Source: Ciona intestinalis (taxonomy: Eukaryota; Chordata; Ascidiacea; Phlebobranchia; Cionidae). From it: 64,000 nt of DNA. Every line of letters begins with the position of its first letter. Positions within the stretch are counted from its first letter, which is position 1. The position numbers were made by a program, and so were the translations under genes. The notes below the pieces were generated by a model. It was not told where the DNA came from, did no database searches, and saw only the letters and a program-made list of their open reading frames with translations. Positions 11,666-22,580 of the stretch are shown in pieces. Where the stretch lies: NCBI RefSeq assembly GCF_000224145.3, contig NC_020176.2:3493826-3557825 (forward strand), written 5' to 3'.

Positions 11666-13762
11666 TTACATCATATTTTTCAGAGCATCCAATAAAACAG
11701 TAAGTTTTGGACGATCTGCAGAGTCTACGCTGCGATGAATAAAAGAAAACTTTGTTTGATTATCTTCTGCCAATGATACAATGAAATCTCCACCAAGCTG
11801 TAATATGCATTTAGTTAAATGAACATAACTTTTTTATCGCATGAAGTGGGACAACGATAATGGTTATAACAGTGTTTTGTTTCATAAAGTCACATATGTA
11901 ACTTTACGTGTTTAAAATATGAGTGTCCTATCATCTATGTTTCTGGCAGACATTTAAATCGTTTTGTTACACAACCTATTTATACAGGTCATAAAATTAC
12001 AAAAGGTGCTTGATTTATTGACCACAAAAGTGATTCTTAAAAGCACATTAATAAAAAAAACTTATGTATAGCCTACCTGTTGAGGGTCATCATGAATATC
12101 TTTATATTGTTTTGGAATCTCTTCAAATGTTGCCTTTGCAAGTCCATACAATGATAGTGCATTGCAGTTATACACCTGTACCAATAAATATTATAAATTT
12201 AGTGTAATCTTAAACACAAAATACTGCCCTACCTTTGCAACAGAGCGGCCAAGACCAAGCGCAGAATAAATTTTTCTTTGTTTATCCAGGTACATTGGAA
12301 ATGAAAACTTTGTTTCTTTCAACCACAGATCAGCACCAGCTTCTTCCCCAAAGGAAACAAGGATTATGGAACATTTCAATTGACTAAATTCATCCTAAAA
12401 TAAGAATTTAAATGAATGGGTTTTAGTTTTTGTTATAAATTTTTAATATAAATGGGATAATAACTACTAACTATTTGGGTAGGCTATAACATGACCAGAG
12501 TTAAAATGTCAGAGTCACATGCTGCGGTTTGTAGTTTAGTTTTTTGGAGTCATAGATTACTTACTTGTTTTTCTTGTATTTCTGTCACATGTTTTCGTCA
12601 TGGCAGTCATGCAAAGTGTCGCAAAAGAATGACAAGACAGTTTCTATGGTTGCTTGAAAAAAGCAGGTTACCATCAAATGCCTCAGTGTCTTTAGTCCTT
12701 GCATTAATCAGAGTTATGTCATCAGGAATCTTGTCTCCAACTGCTAATGTTGGGGTGCTTATTTCACCAAACATAGATTGATCAATTTCTTCTAATAACT
12801 TATCCCAATCTTCCTGTAAAAAAATACATCTAATGAACTTTTGAATTAAAAGTGTTTGAAACAAATCAAAATTTAACATGGGTACTTCATTTGAACAGAA
12901 CTAAGCGTTTATTTTTAATATATTGCCGCAATTGCCACTAATTGTCTTGTACAAGGACACATATGCTCACAGTTGTAGCATTAATGAGCCTTAAATTCGT
13001 TTCTCTAGGTTAAAGGCATCTGTGCTAACCAACTGTGCCACACTGCCAGACAATACTTACCTCAAAGGTGAGTAAACTTTCCACAGCTTCATTCCCAGCA
13101 CTCTGTTGCCGATATAACACTTGTAATGTTTTATCTAATGCAGCTCTGTTGCAAGATTTAGTTTCACAGAACAGGTTTTCATACGCAGATATTAAACCAA
13201 GCAAAGAGCCAAGCTTGGTTTCAACAAATTGTTTCACCCCAACATCTAAACAAGACAAAAACTATAGGACTTTTTTAAGTATGTTTTTTTTATGAGCTAA
13301 GTGCTTTTAAACCACAGTTTACTTAGTTAGAATCAATGCCCAGTCTCTCTTAGTTGGGCTATGAGTAATAACACAATAGTCTTAAATTGTATTTTTAGTT
13401 TTTTACTATGTAAATATATGTATAAGTAATTATTAGGTCAATTTAATTTAAATTACTGCTCCATGGTGATTTGATATGCTTGACTGCTTGGTTGTCTATG
13501 TGGATTAATACCAAATGTCACCGTGTCAGATAAATAATGGTTAAAGGCTTTATTTTAAAAACTAAAAATAAATTGCAAAATGTACAACTATAGCATATGA
13601 AAAATGTCTCAATCCTAAACTATGTAAAGCGTCACTATTTTGTTACAAAACTTTTTAATGTTTAACATATGATGCACCTTTCATGATGTTTTCAGCTTTC
13701 TTTTTAGCATTGTATCCTGTTTGAACAAACACATTGATACTGTCAATCAAATGTGCAGTCAT
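11666..13762 (-). CDS. SELENOL: Selenoprotein L, peroxiredoxin-like protein with a UxxU redox site
   Basis: Six exons (13762-13678, 13245-13061, 12813-12565, 12394-12233, 12175-12077, 11797-11666) give 303 residues if two TGA codons in exon 3 are read as selenocysteine. TGA at 12609-12607 and 12600-12598 frame the motif RHFA-U-LP-U-RKH (U159, U162), a UxxU in place of a CxxC. The following exons continue in frame with typical thioredoxin-fold AhpC/TSA-like sequence (CSIILVSFGEEAGADLWLKE, FPMYLDKQRKIYSALGLGRS, GGDFIVSL). A SECIS structure lies in the 3'UTR. The family is known from fish, invertebrates and marine bacteria, where the two Sec residues form a diselenide bond. A conventional ORF call would truncate the protein at residue 158. 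The N-terminal 90 residues are helical and not assigned to a domain. A SINE sits in intron 2. Confidence 0.9.
12598..12609 (-). other. Recoded UGA-x-x-UGA site (selenocysteines)
   Basis: Minus-strand TGA CTG CCA TGA inside a coding exon whose frame stays open on both sides up to a consensus GTAAGT donor. Both UGA codons fall where peroxiredoxin-like relatives have the CxxC active site, so these are recoded codons and not nonsense mutations. Confidence 0.88.
12910..13045 (-). repeat. tRNA-headed SINE fragment
   Basis: Read on the minus strand it starts GTGGCACAGTTGGTTAGCAC (A-box-like tRNA head) and runs into the family body GAGCATATGTGTCCTTGTAC and AGTGGCAATTGCGGCAATA. It lies in intron 2 of the selenoprotein L gene. 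Confidence 0.6.
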
Positions 13763-14169
13763 GCTGATCTTTTATAACCTTTTTATAGTTCATGAAGCTT
13801 ACTGATTACTATGAACCTGAAAAACAAGAATCGTTTGAAATGCAACACATTTCTACCACTGAACTAAAATTTTGAAACGATAATTATTTACGATGATTAA
13901 TTGAAAAAACTGTCTGTCTCTCTTTCCAAAGAACAGATCTTCAAATAAAGGACGAAAGTTAATGCCCACAGCAAAGCATTTTTTTAAATATAGGACATCC
14001 ACTACAATAACCTGATATTTTTAATCAACATAGTTTCAAAGCTGCCTCTTTCCACGTGTGTTAGCAACATGTAAAAGCAGGCCACTTTTTAACTGAATTG
14101 GGAGTGTTGACAGTGTAGGTACGAAGGTACCAGGTTTTTTACAACAAATATGAGAAAAAATATAAATTT

Positions 14170-14607
14170 TCATTCCGAAGTTTGACCAAATTCAACACAT
14201 TTTTCTCTAGCTTGTTTAGTTGACCCAAATAACTCATCCCAGTCCACATCTTCTCCCGTTGATGTTTTTGCTGGTGGTACTCTTGGCATAATTCTTTGCA
14301 TTTTAGAAGTAAACTCCGCTAAACTATGCACACCCATCAGTTTCCAGACTGCAAAGCAGAAAATAGAAAAACCGCCAACAGAGTAGACCGTAGCCCTGCC
14401 GAGCGCACGCATAGCTAACTTGGCCCCACTTTCAAGTCCAGCTTCTGGAGCACTACCAGCATGAAAGTCTGCAGGACTTCGCTTTTTAGATTGTGCTAAC
14501 ATCATTCCAAAACCACCCATAGCAGCAGCTCCTGCCACTCCAAAAAGGAATACAGCACTCTGTACAGGACTTGCAGACTTGGTCTCTTTTTTATTAGAAT
14601 CTGTCAT
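14170..14607 (-). CDS. TMEM242: TMEM242 orthologue, mitochondrial ATP synthase assembly factor
   Basis: A single-exon 145-residue protein. There are two hydrophobic segments, about residues 18-37 (VFLFGVAGAAAMGGFGMMLA) and 70-92. Family hallmarks are SKKRSPADF after the first segment, then LAMRALGRATVYSVGGFSIF, AVWKLMGVHSLAEFTSKMQ and an acidic VDWDELF near the C-terminus, closely parallel to human TMEM242. In mammals TMEM242 works with TMEM70 at the inner mitochondrial membrane in assembling the ATP synthase c-ring. That role is transferred by homology. No intron is needed, whereas the neighbouring genes are split. Confidence 0.88.
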   Translation of the reverse strand: MTDSNKKETKSASPVQSAVFLFGVAGAAAMGGFGMMLAQSKKRSPADFHAGSAPEAGLESGAKLAMRALGRATVYSVGGFSIFCFAVWKLMGVHSLAEFTSKMQRIMPRVPPAKTSTGEDVDWDELFGSTKQAREKCVEFGQTSE

Positions 14608-14609
14608 TT

Positions 14610-15825
14610 TTTCACAGTTTTAAAAAAACATCAAATGTCTCTAAGCAGGAACTCAAGTTGTACTATAGTGTATACATGATAGATCTAAAAAAAAATAAAA
14701 CAAAAAGTGATAAAATTATTTCTTATTGTTAAAGTAACAAATAAGCAACATATTTGTGGGTGGCAAATTTTAATGTTCTTGGTTCAAAAGTTAAAGTTTA
14801 GTCGGTGTAATTGAACAACTAGCTTTAATATAAAGTTTGAAACTGCTCTTCTAAATAAAAAAAGTGGCAAAACAACTGATGAAGTCTCATTTGTATGGCA
14901 GACATTCCAGACAAACTGTAGTTTACCATAAACTTTCTTTACATTTTTACCAGCAGAGGCAGAGCAGTTTTAAAAACATAATAACAGGACATCAAAATTA
15001 TGAAAACAGTCTGGCTGGAGCACAGAAAACAGACATGATAAACAAACAGTAAAATATAAAACAAAGTACAAAGCACAAAAACAATGTAAGCCAGCCAATA
15101 AATATCTTAAACCCTACTTTAGAAATTTGTAAATATATATAATATATATATTATTTTATAAAACAAAAAAGACTAATTAAACAGATCAGTTCACAATATA
15201 GAAAATAATATAGTCAACTAAAGTGATATGAATAGAACAGATTGAAGAAATTTAGATTGGCCCTTTGCCTAGGCAGTACTGACAAATTATCAATTTTATT
15301 AAACTATTTCATATCCGTACAACACCAACTACCAACTGCTGTTAACTATAAACCATACCAAGACAATGTGTTACATGGGACATGGCTATTTCATAACAAT
15401 ACTAGTCCTACAGTACATTATTTGTGAACATGTATTGCACCTTAATGATTGAAATTTAAAATGATTAACTTGGATTTCAATAGGCCTATCCATTTAGTGC
15501 AAATCGTTGCTTCTTCCCATGGTCTGTGACTCAAAATATGTATAATTTGTTTTTGACTGTTAACTTATTGTAAAAGTTAAATTACTGCTTTGTAAAATAT
15601 TGTTTTGGAAATATGTTATTACAGCTTTAGTAATTATTCATGCTTTGGATTAGGTTGTGTTGTAAAAAATGGTAAAGAAGCACTGATGTACATAATGAAA
15701 TAAAGAGGAATTTTTAATGAAAAGGGAATAACAGCAGAATAACATGTAGTTACCACTAGCTTCACATTTAACATTAGTTTGTTATTGCCTCTGTTGTAAG
15801 ATAAAATATTTGACTGTGTTGAAAA
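14610..15825. other. Intergenic, includes syntaxin-16 3'UTR
   Basis: AT-rich and without coding signals. The short plus-strand ORFs at 14864-15052 and 15242-15427 carry no recognisable sequence. A TATATAATATATATTATTTT palindromic tract is at about 15133-15153. The part nearest 15825 should be the minus-strand 3'UTR of syntaxin-16. Confidence 0.5.
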
Positions 15826-16767
15826 TTAGCTTTTAGACTTACTGCTTATTAAAATTATAAGCAAAATTATTACAATAACAGCCATTACCAGGATAACAAA
15901 AAGTTTTCGATTTTTTTTCTGGTATTCTTCTGCCTTTTTCAGCTCCCCTAAACCAGTTTCCGTTTTAACAACAGCGTTTTCTACGTTGTAGTCAATTCGG
16001 TCAAGGACAGTCCCTTGTTCAACGACAATATTTCCAAGGTCCGAGAAAATTTCAGCAAGATCATTGATGCTTTGAACTACAGATCTTATTTCACTTTCTC
16101 GCTGTTCAATATTCACAGCATTCTGGTCGATAATTGCAACCTGATCTTGCGAAAGAGCTTTGTTGAAGTCGGCATCATCTATATCATCCTCCGTGTGCTC
16201 CGGCATAAGGACTGATGTTGAGCTAAAGAAATGATGTGAGCGCTCCTCTCTGTGCTTCAACTTTTTCAGATACGAAGATTGCGCTTTTTTAAACTTAGTC
16301 GAAAGGTCTTGCAACTGCGCTGCGTAACTAGACACCACATTATTTACAACCACTGTATCTCGGCCTGAAGTTTGTCCTTGTTTCCTGATCGTCTTTATAG
16401 TAGCACTGCACTGATGAAAGAGATGAGTGATTTCTAAAGTCATCACTTCGATCTCGTGCTCTTCTTCTACATCATCATCCAGTGTGGGACGATGCAGATG
16501 CTTATCATGGAGCAAGGATAAATCCTGCATCTTCTGTTCAATGTTTGAGATATTGTACTTCAAATCATGAGATTCATCCGTCCACTGTGGCGGAAGACAC
16601 TTTCGAAATCCAATACGAGATTCTTCGTCGTATTTTTTCCCTCCTACCAAAGCTACCCTGTCATCCTCCTCTTCATAATCCGTGTTATGACTTGTGAACA
16701 TGTTCTTGTTTTGCAAGGAATTATTCCTCATAAGGAGAAACGCCTCAGTGAGTGATCTGACAGCCAT
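15826..16767 (-). CDS. STX16: Syntaxin-16, trans-Golgi Qa-SNARE
   Basis: A 313-residue intronless CDS. The ORF is open 24 codons further upstream, but the ATG at 16767 is chosen because MAVRSLTEAFLLMRNNSLQN aligns with the conserved syntaxin-16 N-terminus, which in the family binds the SM protein VPS45. The N-terminal Habc region is about residues 55-180. The Qa-SNARE motif runs from about 215 to 275 and includes EIFSDLGNIVVEQGTVLDRI with the central glutamine layer. The C-terminal anchor (LFVILVMAVIVIILLIILIS) leaves a 5-residue tail, so this is a tail-anchored membrane protein. It mediates endosome-to-TGN fusion. The absence of introns is unusual for this gene, which is split in vertebrates. 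Confidence 0.93.
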   Translation of the reverse strand: MAVRSLTEAFLLMRNNSLQNKNMFTSHNTDYEEEDDRVALVGGKKYDEESRIGFRKCLPPQWTDESHDLKYNISNIEQKMQDLSLLHDKHLHRPTLDDDVEEEHEIEVMTLEITHLFHQCSATIKTIRKQGQTSGRDTVVVNNVVSSYAAQLQDLSTKFKKAQSSYLKKLKHREERSHHFFSSTSVLMPEHTEDDIDDADFNKALSQDQVAIIDQNAVNIEQRESEIRSVVQSINDLAEIFSDLGNIVVEQGTVLDRIDYNVENAVVKTETGLGELKKAEEYQKKNRKLFVILVMAVIVIILLIILISSKSKS

Positions 16768-16839
16768 GTTAAACAACACACGTCTTATCTTCACTAAAAC
16801 AAAACCTAAAAATCGAGACAACATACGTAAAAATATCAA

Positions 16840-17740
16840 AACAAAGCTTTTGCCATAAATTTTGACAAGCTTTTAATTAAATTATTGGAAAAGTTGTATT
16901 AGATAACACTATGCTACGATGCCAGAATAGTGAATAGGCTATACAAATAGTCTAATACAGACCTTTTATATACATGTAGCACATCCACATCTACAATACA
17001 GTATAGGCTATATATTTTAAGCAAAGTAGTAAATATATATATAAAATACAGCTTAGTCTTATGTAGCATATTGGTACATGTTAATAAATACAATAATGAA
17101 AAGTATTTTTGTCTCTTCTGTTTAGAGAAACTTACATATATTTTACTGCGTGGATTCCCGCAATATCGAAACAAATAATCACGCCATTTTCTTTATCGGT
17201 TAACTGCGGGTATTCTATAAAACTAATAAGCATAAAACATAAAACTTGAAGACTATTGCTGACAAATAACACTAAATCGTGTACGTTATCCTGCCGTATA
17301 GGTTCAAATAAATGACTTATTAACAAAACTTTTATAGTTTTGACGATGTCTATGTTTAAAATCGTCAATGCATGTGGATTAGGGGAATTACCTGCAACTA
17401 CAAAGCCACTATTTCGCGGTCGATCATTGAAGTTTGGTAACTTTTGCACAATGTCCACTTTATTTAACATCCGACACATTTTATAAAATGGAATATAAAA
17501 CACTTTTGACTGTAAACACGGTTTAAAGTATATGTATGGCTGACAATTTACCCAACCCATTATAGGAACTGGTTTGTTGCAATTGGCGTTAAGCGTCTTG
17601 CCCAAGGCCACACACGCCCGTAATGGTAGCAGATTGATACCCATTGACAACATTACCACAGATAAATCAGAAAACACAAACAATATTTTATTCAACGACT
17701 ATTGTGAATTCATACAGATATATATGTATCAATTACGTCA
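16840..17740. other. Intergenic, with SINE fragment
   Basis: No supported gene. A 187-codon minus-strand ORF (17132-17695) has no recognised content and its 5' half overlaps repeat DNA (17530-17660). Confidence 0.45.
17530..17660 (-). repeat. SINE body fragment
   Basis: Contains TGGCTGACAATTTACCCAAC, GTTTGTTGCAATTGGCGTTAA and GCGTCTTGCCCAAGGCCACA, all shared with the complete SINE copies elsewhere in the window. Confidence 0.6.
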
Positions 17741-18583
17741 TTAGTCTCTATTCTGAGAGACTTCTGGTCTTAGTAGCAATCGTCGATAAGTGATCCATAA
17801 ATAATTATTTGGAGGCTGTACATTTGTAAACGGTTTCGTACCCGTGACATCGTCGATGTAATGCAACAGATTGACTTTCCTTAAAATAGATGAACCTGCG
17901 TTTATTGTCAGTGCCAATGAGTTTTGAGAAGAGGGTAGTCCTATTCTACATTCACATCCATACTCTGAGCCGAGTTTATCTGCACTTCTTAATAAAGTTG
18001 TTCCTAAACCCAAGTTTGTATAGCGAGAATCGACAGTAAGCATATGCACACCGAATAGTTTTTTTACTCCCAACTCCTCGAAGAGATTCGCTCCTTCCAG
18101 TCGTTCAATTAAACGCACTCTGCAAGCACTCCATTCAAATTGGTCGTCAACTGTCAGTTCACTGTTTCCTTTAGTTTTTTCGCCTTCCTCTTGAATTCGA
18201 ATCGAGTTAAGAGAAACTGCAACCAATTCTTGCGAGTTCGTTTCAAATACACCAATCGAAGCGTTTTGTTTCAATAAATCCTCTGCACGTTGTGTATGCA
18301 CTGCAACAACTTCTGCAAGTGGTGCATTTGCTGCTTTCATTAAGTGAGCATGTGGTGAATAAAACGAGGTAATGATTTTCCGAACATCTTTTGTGCAATT
18401 GACTCCAATTCGACGAAATTCTAAGCTGTCAAGTTTATTGGAGGATAAGCTACGACGCAAAGTAAATGCATTCCCGACATTGTTTAAAATGTGCCTTTGT
18501 GGCACTGATGTTTGCCTAAATAGTCTAACCAAGCACAAACTACGCTTGAAATTCATGATGGACTGTAAATACAAACTCGCCAC
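17741..18583 (-). CDS. GNAT-family N-acetyltransferase (AANAT-like)
   Basis: A single-exon 280-residue ORF. The C-terminal two thirds fit a GNAT fold. LFGVHMLTVDSRYTNLGLGT holds the beta4 strand and the acetyl-CoA pyrophosphate loop (R/Q-x-x-G-x-G/A form: NLGLGT). It is followed by a helix (LLRSADKLGSEYGCECRIGL) and the late-motif NSLALTINAGSSILRKVNLL. The layout resembles invertebrate arylalkylamine-N-acetyltransferase-like proteins, but the substrate cannot be inferred. The N-terminus is basic with few acids (SLCLVRLFRQTSVPQRHI), which could be a mitochondrial presequence. Two candidate starts exist, M1 and M10 (MNFKRSLCL). The second is equally plausible. Confidence 0.7.
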   Translation of the reverse strand: MASLYLQSIMNFKRSLCLVRLFRQTSVPQRHILNNVGNAFTLRRSLSSNKLDSLEFRRIGVNCTKDVRKIITSFYSPHAHLMKAANAPLAEVVAVHTQRAEDLLKQNASIGVFETNSQELVAVSLNSIRIQEEGEKTKGNSELTVDDQFEWSACRVRLIERLEGANLFEELGVKKLFGVHMLTVDSRYTNLGLGTTLLRSADKLGSEYGCECRIGLPSSQNSLALTINAGSSILRKVNLLHYIDDVTGTKPFTNVQPPNNYLWITYRRLLLRPEVSQNRD

Positions 18584-18794
18584 TTCACCCTCTGCTGGAT
18601 ATGGTGCTCAAAACAAACAAGAATGCAAAAGCATTGATCATACTGACAAGTCAAGATAAACGAACGAGCTGCGTCCTGTTCTTGAAGTTTCAAATTTTTA
18701 AGCTATTACTGTTGTTAACAGCCTTTGAGTAACGACCCTTATATCCTCCAGTCTACTGGCAAGCGCTCTGACGTCACACTGCGCTGGGTACATG

Positions 18795-18826
18795 CAGAGT
18801 CGTATAAACACCTTTCTATGGCTCTG
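18795..18826. mobile_element. Fused MITE termini (CAGAG family relic)
   Basis: CAGAGTCGTATAAACACC is followed directly by TTTCTATGGCTCTG. These two half-sites are the two ends of the element at 58581-59041 joined with no interior. Confidence 0.5.
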
Positions 18827-19119
18827 GGTATATTATGTAACCAGCAGCGGGTTTTGTAAAATAGCGTAGTAGCTCTATATAGCCTTTATATGTCACTGCT
18901 GAGTAGTTAACATATAATGTACATTTATAAAGACAACTGTAGTTAAGATAAAATATGTACATTTTATAAAAAGACAATGAAATACAAAAGCATGTCTAAA
19001 AGTAATTCAAAATGAAGTGGAAACAACTTCAAAAGAGGGTAAAACAGTACAAAATAATTCGCAAGTATAGATAGGGAGACACAATGTTTAACCGTTAGGG
19101 TGGGCAATATAGGACACCT

Positions 19120-19446
19120 GTGTTATAACTTTAAGTTTTCTCTTCATCTATGGATTAAAAAGTGACAGTCGTTATAAAACGGAATGTTTATACGCCTCGT
19201 GCTGCCCGCTTATGAGTTAGCCTATCACATTCCACAAATATATATATGTATTTTTTTGTGATTTGTCCTTTTTAATATGTACATATCCGAAAATTTGGGA
19301 AACCCAGTAGTTACATAGGTTAGAGCAATTGCCGAGCAGTGTCTTGCGTAAAAACACATACGCCCACAATAGTAGGGGCTTCGAGTCTGAATCCTATATC
19401 TTCTTGTCTAGAGGCAGAGACTCTAACCACTGAACCACGGCGCCGG
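19120..19446 (-). repeat. tRNA-headed SINE, nearly complete
   Basis: Read on the minus strand: head GGCGCCGTGGTTCAGTGGTT with an A-box, then AGACTCGAAGCCCCTACTAT, the body block GGGCGTATGTGTTTTTACGC and a tail that ends in the TGTGTTATAAC block. It lies immediately 3' of the C-type-lectin-like gene stop. Confidence 0.65.
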
Positions 19447-19454
19447 ACAACTCG

Positions 19455-21315
19455 TTATAGATTACGTAGAAGTTTCATGGAGCAGACCACAGTGCAAGCA
19501 CCAAGTGCTTGCTTCGGCGGGAAATTTAATAACCCGCTGTCCTGTGAGTCGTAATCACGAACTCGGACAGCCAATACAGTGTCATTGATACCGGAGCTGG
19601 GAAAAGAAGGCTGTCTCCATTTTCCGTATCCATTAAAACCAGGCTCGCCATTGCTCTGTGTCACGTTTCTGGTCTGGTAGATGTTTGGTACATTAATATT
19701 GGGTTAGTATAATAGGGTGGGGTGGGGGGAGATGGGACACCTTTTAATTATATTTTCCCGTCCCGTTTGGCTGTAAACAATTTTTAGAGTAAATGTTTAC
19801 AGAGTTACAACCGTAGTCCCCAGACTTTAAAAGAGCGTTGTTAATTGTTTTGTTAATAATAACTACCAAATGTGACGATAAAAAGATTGAAACTATAAAT
19901 GGTGTATCATTGAATTAATATGACATATAATAGGGTGGGGAAAGATGGGAGGCCTTTTTATTCTCTTTACTCACCTCATTCTACAGTGAACGTTCAAAGA
20001 ATTATAAAATCGTATCCTCCCGACTCCCATAGGCCGTTGTTAATTGTTTAAAACATGATCAGAATATTTGGATATCATGTGCTAAAGGTGTCCCATCTTT
20101 CCCTACCCTACTATACATTTGATACACGTGCTCATGAAATTAAAATACTTATTCCAGCATACCTGTGGATTATACTTCGAAGCTAACCAAGCATGCACGA
20201 ACGAACGTATTTTTGTGTTATACATGTGAGATTCCGCAATGTGGTTATAGATTAATTTGTACGTCTCCTTGTCCGCAATGTCGGCTAATTCAGCGCCACG
20301 GTTGGTGCAGTAAATCGCTGATTGCTCTTGGTTCATTGTCTTTGTTTCAGAGAGATCGGGAAGCCAAAAAACTCGTTTTCCGTGTACCAGAGCAATACCT
20401 TTTTAACAAAAAACATAATTAATTTAAATCTCCGGATAAAGTATATGGGGACGATCAGCTTAATTAATACAAAGGAGAGAAGGAAACACTGCAGATAAAA
20501 ACTACTTTTATTCCACCTAAAATAAAATAAAATTTACGAGTCATATACTAGGGTGGGGGGAGATGAGACATCTTTTTATTCCGTTTTCTCAGTGCAAAGA
20601 CTTATAAAACCATATCCTCGCTCTCATAGACTGCTGTTAATTGTGCAAAACACGATCAAGATATTTGGATATTATGTGCTAAAGGTGTCCGATATTCTCC
20701 CACCCTACTATAAATACTCTTACCTGTATACAAAAACCAGTCCACAGTTATCATCGTATCCCAACCTGAAGCTTGATCAACTCGCTCTAATTCAACCAGA
20801 AAACTACCGGAATTCATTTCCAGAACGACCAGACTAAATTCGAATGGCAAAGATTGGTTGCTTGGTTTCGCTACGGCGTATACAAAATCAGGGGCTTTGG
20901 ACAAGCATAACCTGTAGAGTATCTGTAGTTTTGTTTTTGATTTCTGCGAAAACGAAGGTTGTTTCCAACTTCCCCTGCTCGTCATCAGTTGATCTGCTGT
21001 ATATTGGGTTAATGTTGCATTAACCTATACGTCATAAGTACTCCAATATGAATAAATATACTTTAAGCACATGGTATCCCATATTTTCTAATCGAGGTAT
21101 GAACAATTACCAATACTCGTTTAGAATTATGGAGATATACGGTTGAATCACTTTGTTATTCTTGGTTTACTAACAAAAGGAACGTTAAACCAAAAAAATG
21201 AAATATGTTTTTTCCAACCACACTATGGTTTATAAACTTAATGTAGGTACTTACTTGATTGAGCAACAGACCAAACTTGCGCAAGTACAAGCAAGAGATT
21301 AACAACTTTTCTCAT
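19455..21315 (-). CDS. Secreted C-type-lectin-like protein
   Basis: Four exons (21315-21255, 20996-20724, 20398-20163, 19673-19455) close as 262 residues. Residues 1-20 (MRKVVNLLLVLAQVWSVAQS) are a signal peptide. The middle exons encode KRVFWLPDLSE and IYCTNRGAELADIADKETYK, the start of a C-type lectin-like fold: Cys followed by GAELADI, where lectins have GG.LA.I. The last exon encodes DTVLAVRVRDYDSQDSGLLN and GACTVVCSM, the closing strands and cysteines. The N-terminal 100 residues are not assigned. The classical EPN/QPD sugar-binding triplet is not apparent, so carbohydrate binding is doubtful. Introns 2 and 3 hold three MITE copies. Confidence 0.65.
19706..19880. mobile_element. MITE copy 3, 3' truncated
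   Basis: Starts TATAATAGGGTGGGGTGGGGGGAGATGG and shares the first two thirds of the family body up to GTTGTTAATTGTTTTGTTAA. The right terminus is missing. It is in intron 3 of the C-type-lectin-like gene. Confidence 0.7.
19926..20116. mobile_element. MITE copy 4
   Basis: Both ends present: ATAATAGGGTGGGGAAAGATG and CCCATCTTTCCCTACCCTAC. It sits about 50 bp from copy 3 in the same orientation, inside the same intron. Confidence 0.9.
20544..20712. mobile_element. MITE copy 5
   Basis: Ends ATACTAGGGTGGGGGGAGAT and CGATATTCTCCCACCCTACT. Slightly shorter than other copies. It fills about half of intron 2 of the C-type-lectin-like gene. Confidence 0.88.
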
Positions 21316-21775
21316 TGTACTGGTGAGTTACAGGTGCTTTAACAGTGGGCAGTTAAAACACTATAGTTACTTTGAATAATACGCTTAGTCGTTATACAAT
21401 ACCCTGTGTAGGCTACAGTAACAGCTTGATACAAATATCAATGATATATAGCCTACTGAATTTGAATAAATTTACAACAATTACCTCACAGTTAAACAAC
21501 CTTTTGTCAAAACAGTAAAACGAAAACCGTACCATACACATCCAAACCAAGCGAGTAAAACACGCTTCGTGCATGGCAAGGGAGGCACAAATATAATCAG
21601 AAATTTGCCGTCGGTCCTGCAATGATCTTATGACTGCCGGCAAATTTAATTAGAATTAAGCGGCCACCATTATGAACGTATGTGGTATTGGGCAAGACTT
21701 GAAAGTAATTTGAGTTTTATTATTGCTGATATAAGTCTTGTGGTTGCCGCTTTTTGTTATCTACATGCAAAATGT

Positions 21776-21975
21776 ATAGTAGGGTGGGGTAAGATGGCCT
21801 TTTAGTTCTATTTTCTCGTCTCATTTGATTATAAACAAAGAACATTCAAAGAATTATAAATCCGTATCCTCACGACTTCTATAGACCGTTTTTTATAATT
21901 GTTTAAAACACGATCATGATATTTGGGTGTATTATGCTAAAGGTGTCCCATCTTTCCCCACAATACTTTGCTATA
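21776..21975. mobile_element. MITE copy 6
   Basis: Starts TATAGTAGGGTGGGGTAAGA and ends GTCCCATCTTTCCCCACAAT. The right terminus is partly degraded. Confidence 0.85.
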
Positions 21976-22419
21976 ATGTTCATGCCGATGAAAAAACGAA
22001 TTTACAATCATTGCATTAATTGACTTTAATCATAGTATACTGAAGTGACTATGCTTTAATACATAGAAGGCCACGATACGTAATATCGTCATTAAACAAA
22101 TATGGACGACTAAGAAATACAGCTGGGACCGAAAATAAGCTGGCCTGATGGTAACTCAAGTGTGAATAGTTTAAACGGTGTAGAATTTGCACGTTCAATT
22201 CAGAGTTCAGCATGAGGTCTCGATGTCATATTAGCAGCAACTCCTGCAGCAGTTGTCACCTACGCATCGTATTGGGCATCTGGTAGACACAGGGCGTGGT
22301 ATATAACACGAGCGATAGCTTCGATATCATCATTCGAACAGTATTGCGTCAAGATAAGGAACTAATCAGCTTTAGTTAGTTTATAAGCAATGGTAATGTA
22401 ACTTGCTTTATTCCCTCGC

Positions 22420-22580
22420 ATTGTGGGGAAATGAAAGTCGTTATATAACGGATGTTCTGTTTCACGCATCTTGAGTCCGCTTGCGAGTTATCATGTATAT
22501 GTAACTTATATTTGCGGGTGATTGTTTTTTTCTGTACGGTTGATGATTTAGACTCCCATTGGTGACCATTGGGTTGTACA
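22420..22580 (-). repeat. SINE remnant
   Basis: Shares GTGACCATTGGGTTG and CTTGAGTCCGCTTGCGAGTT with the SINE body. Head region missing. Confidence 0.5.

Larger units (their letters stand above)
18590..19454. other. Intergenic, with a relic MITE and a SINE
   Basis: No coding sequence. Contains the 32-bp fused terminal repeats at 18795-18826 and a minus-oriented SINE at about 19120-19446. Confidence 0.5.

Noticed and set aside
12598-12879. Selenoprotein L exon as a pseudogene with two nonsense codons
   Set aside because: Both stops are TGA, sit at the redox-active positions, and the frame, splice sites and later exons are intact, with a SECIS downstream.
11666-14607. TMEM242 and selenoprotein L as one operon
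   Set aside because: The gap of about 0.4 kb is long for Ciona operons, which are usually almost abutting, and no trans-splice acceptor could be shown.
17132-17695. 187-codon minus-strand ORF
   Set aside because: No recognisable sequence, cysteine/isoleucine-rich AT composition, and it overlaps a SINE fragment.
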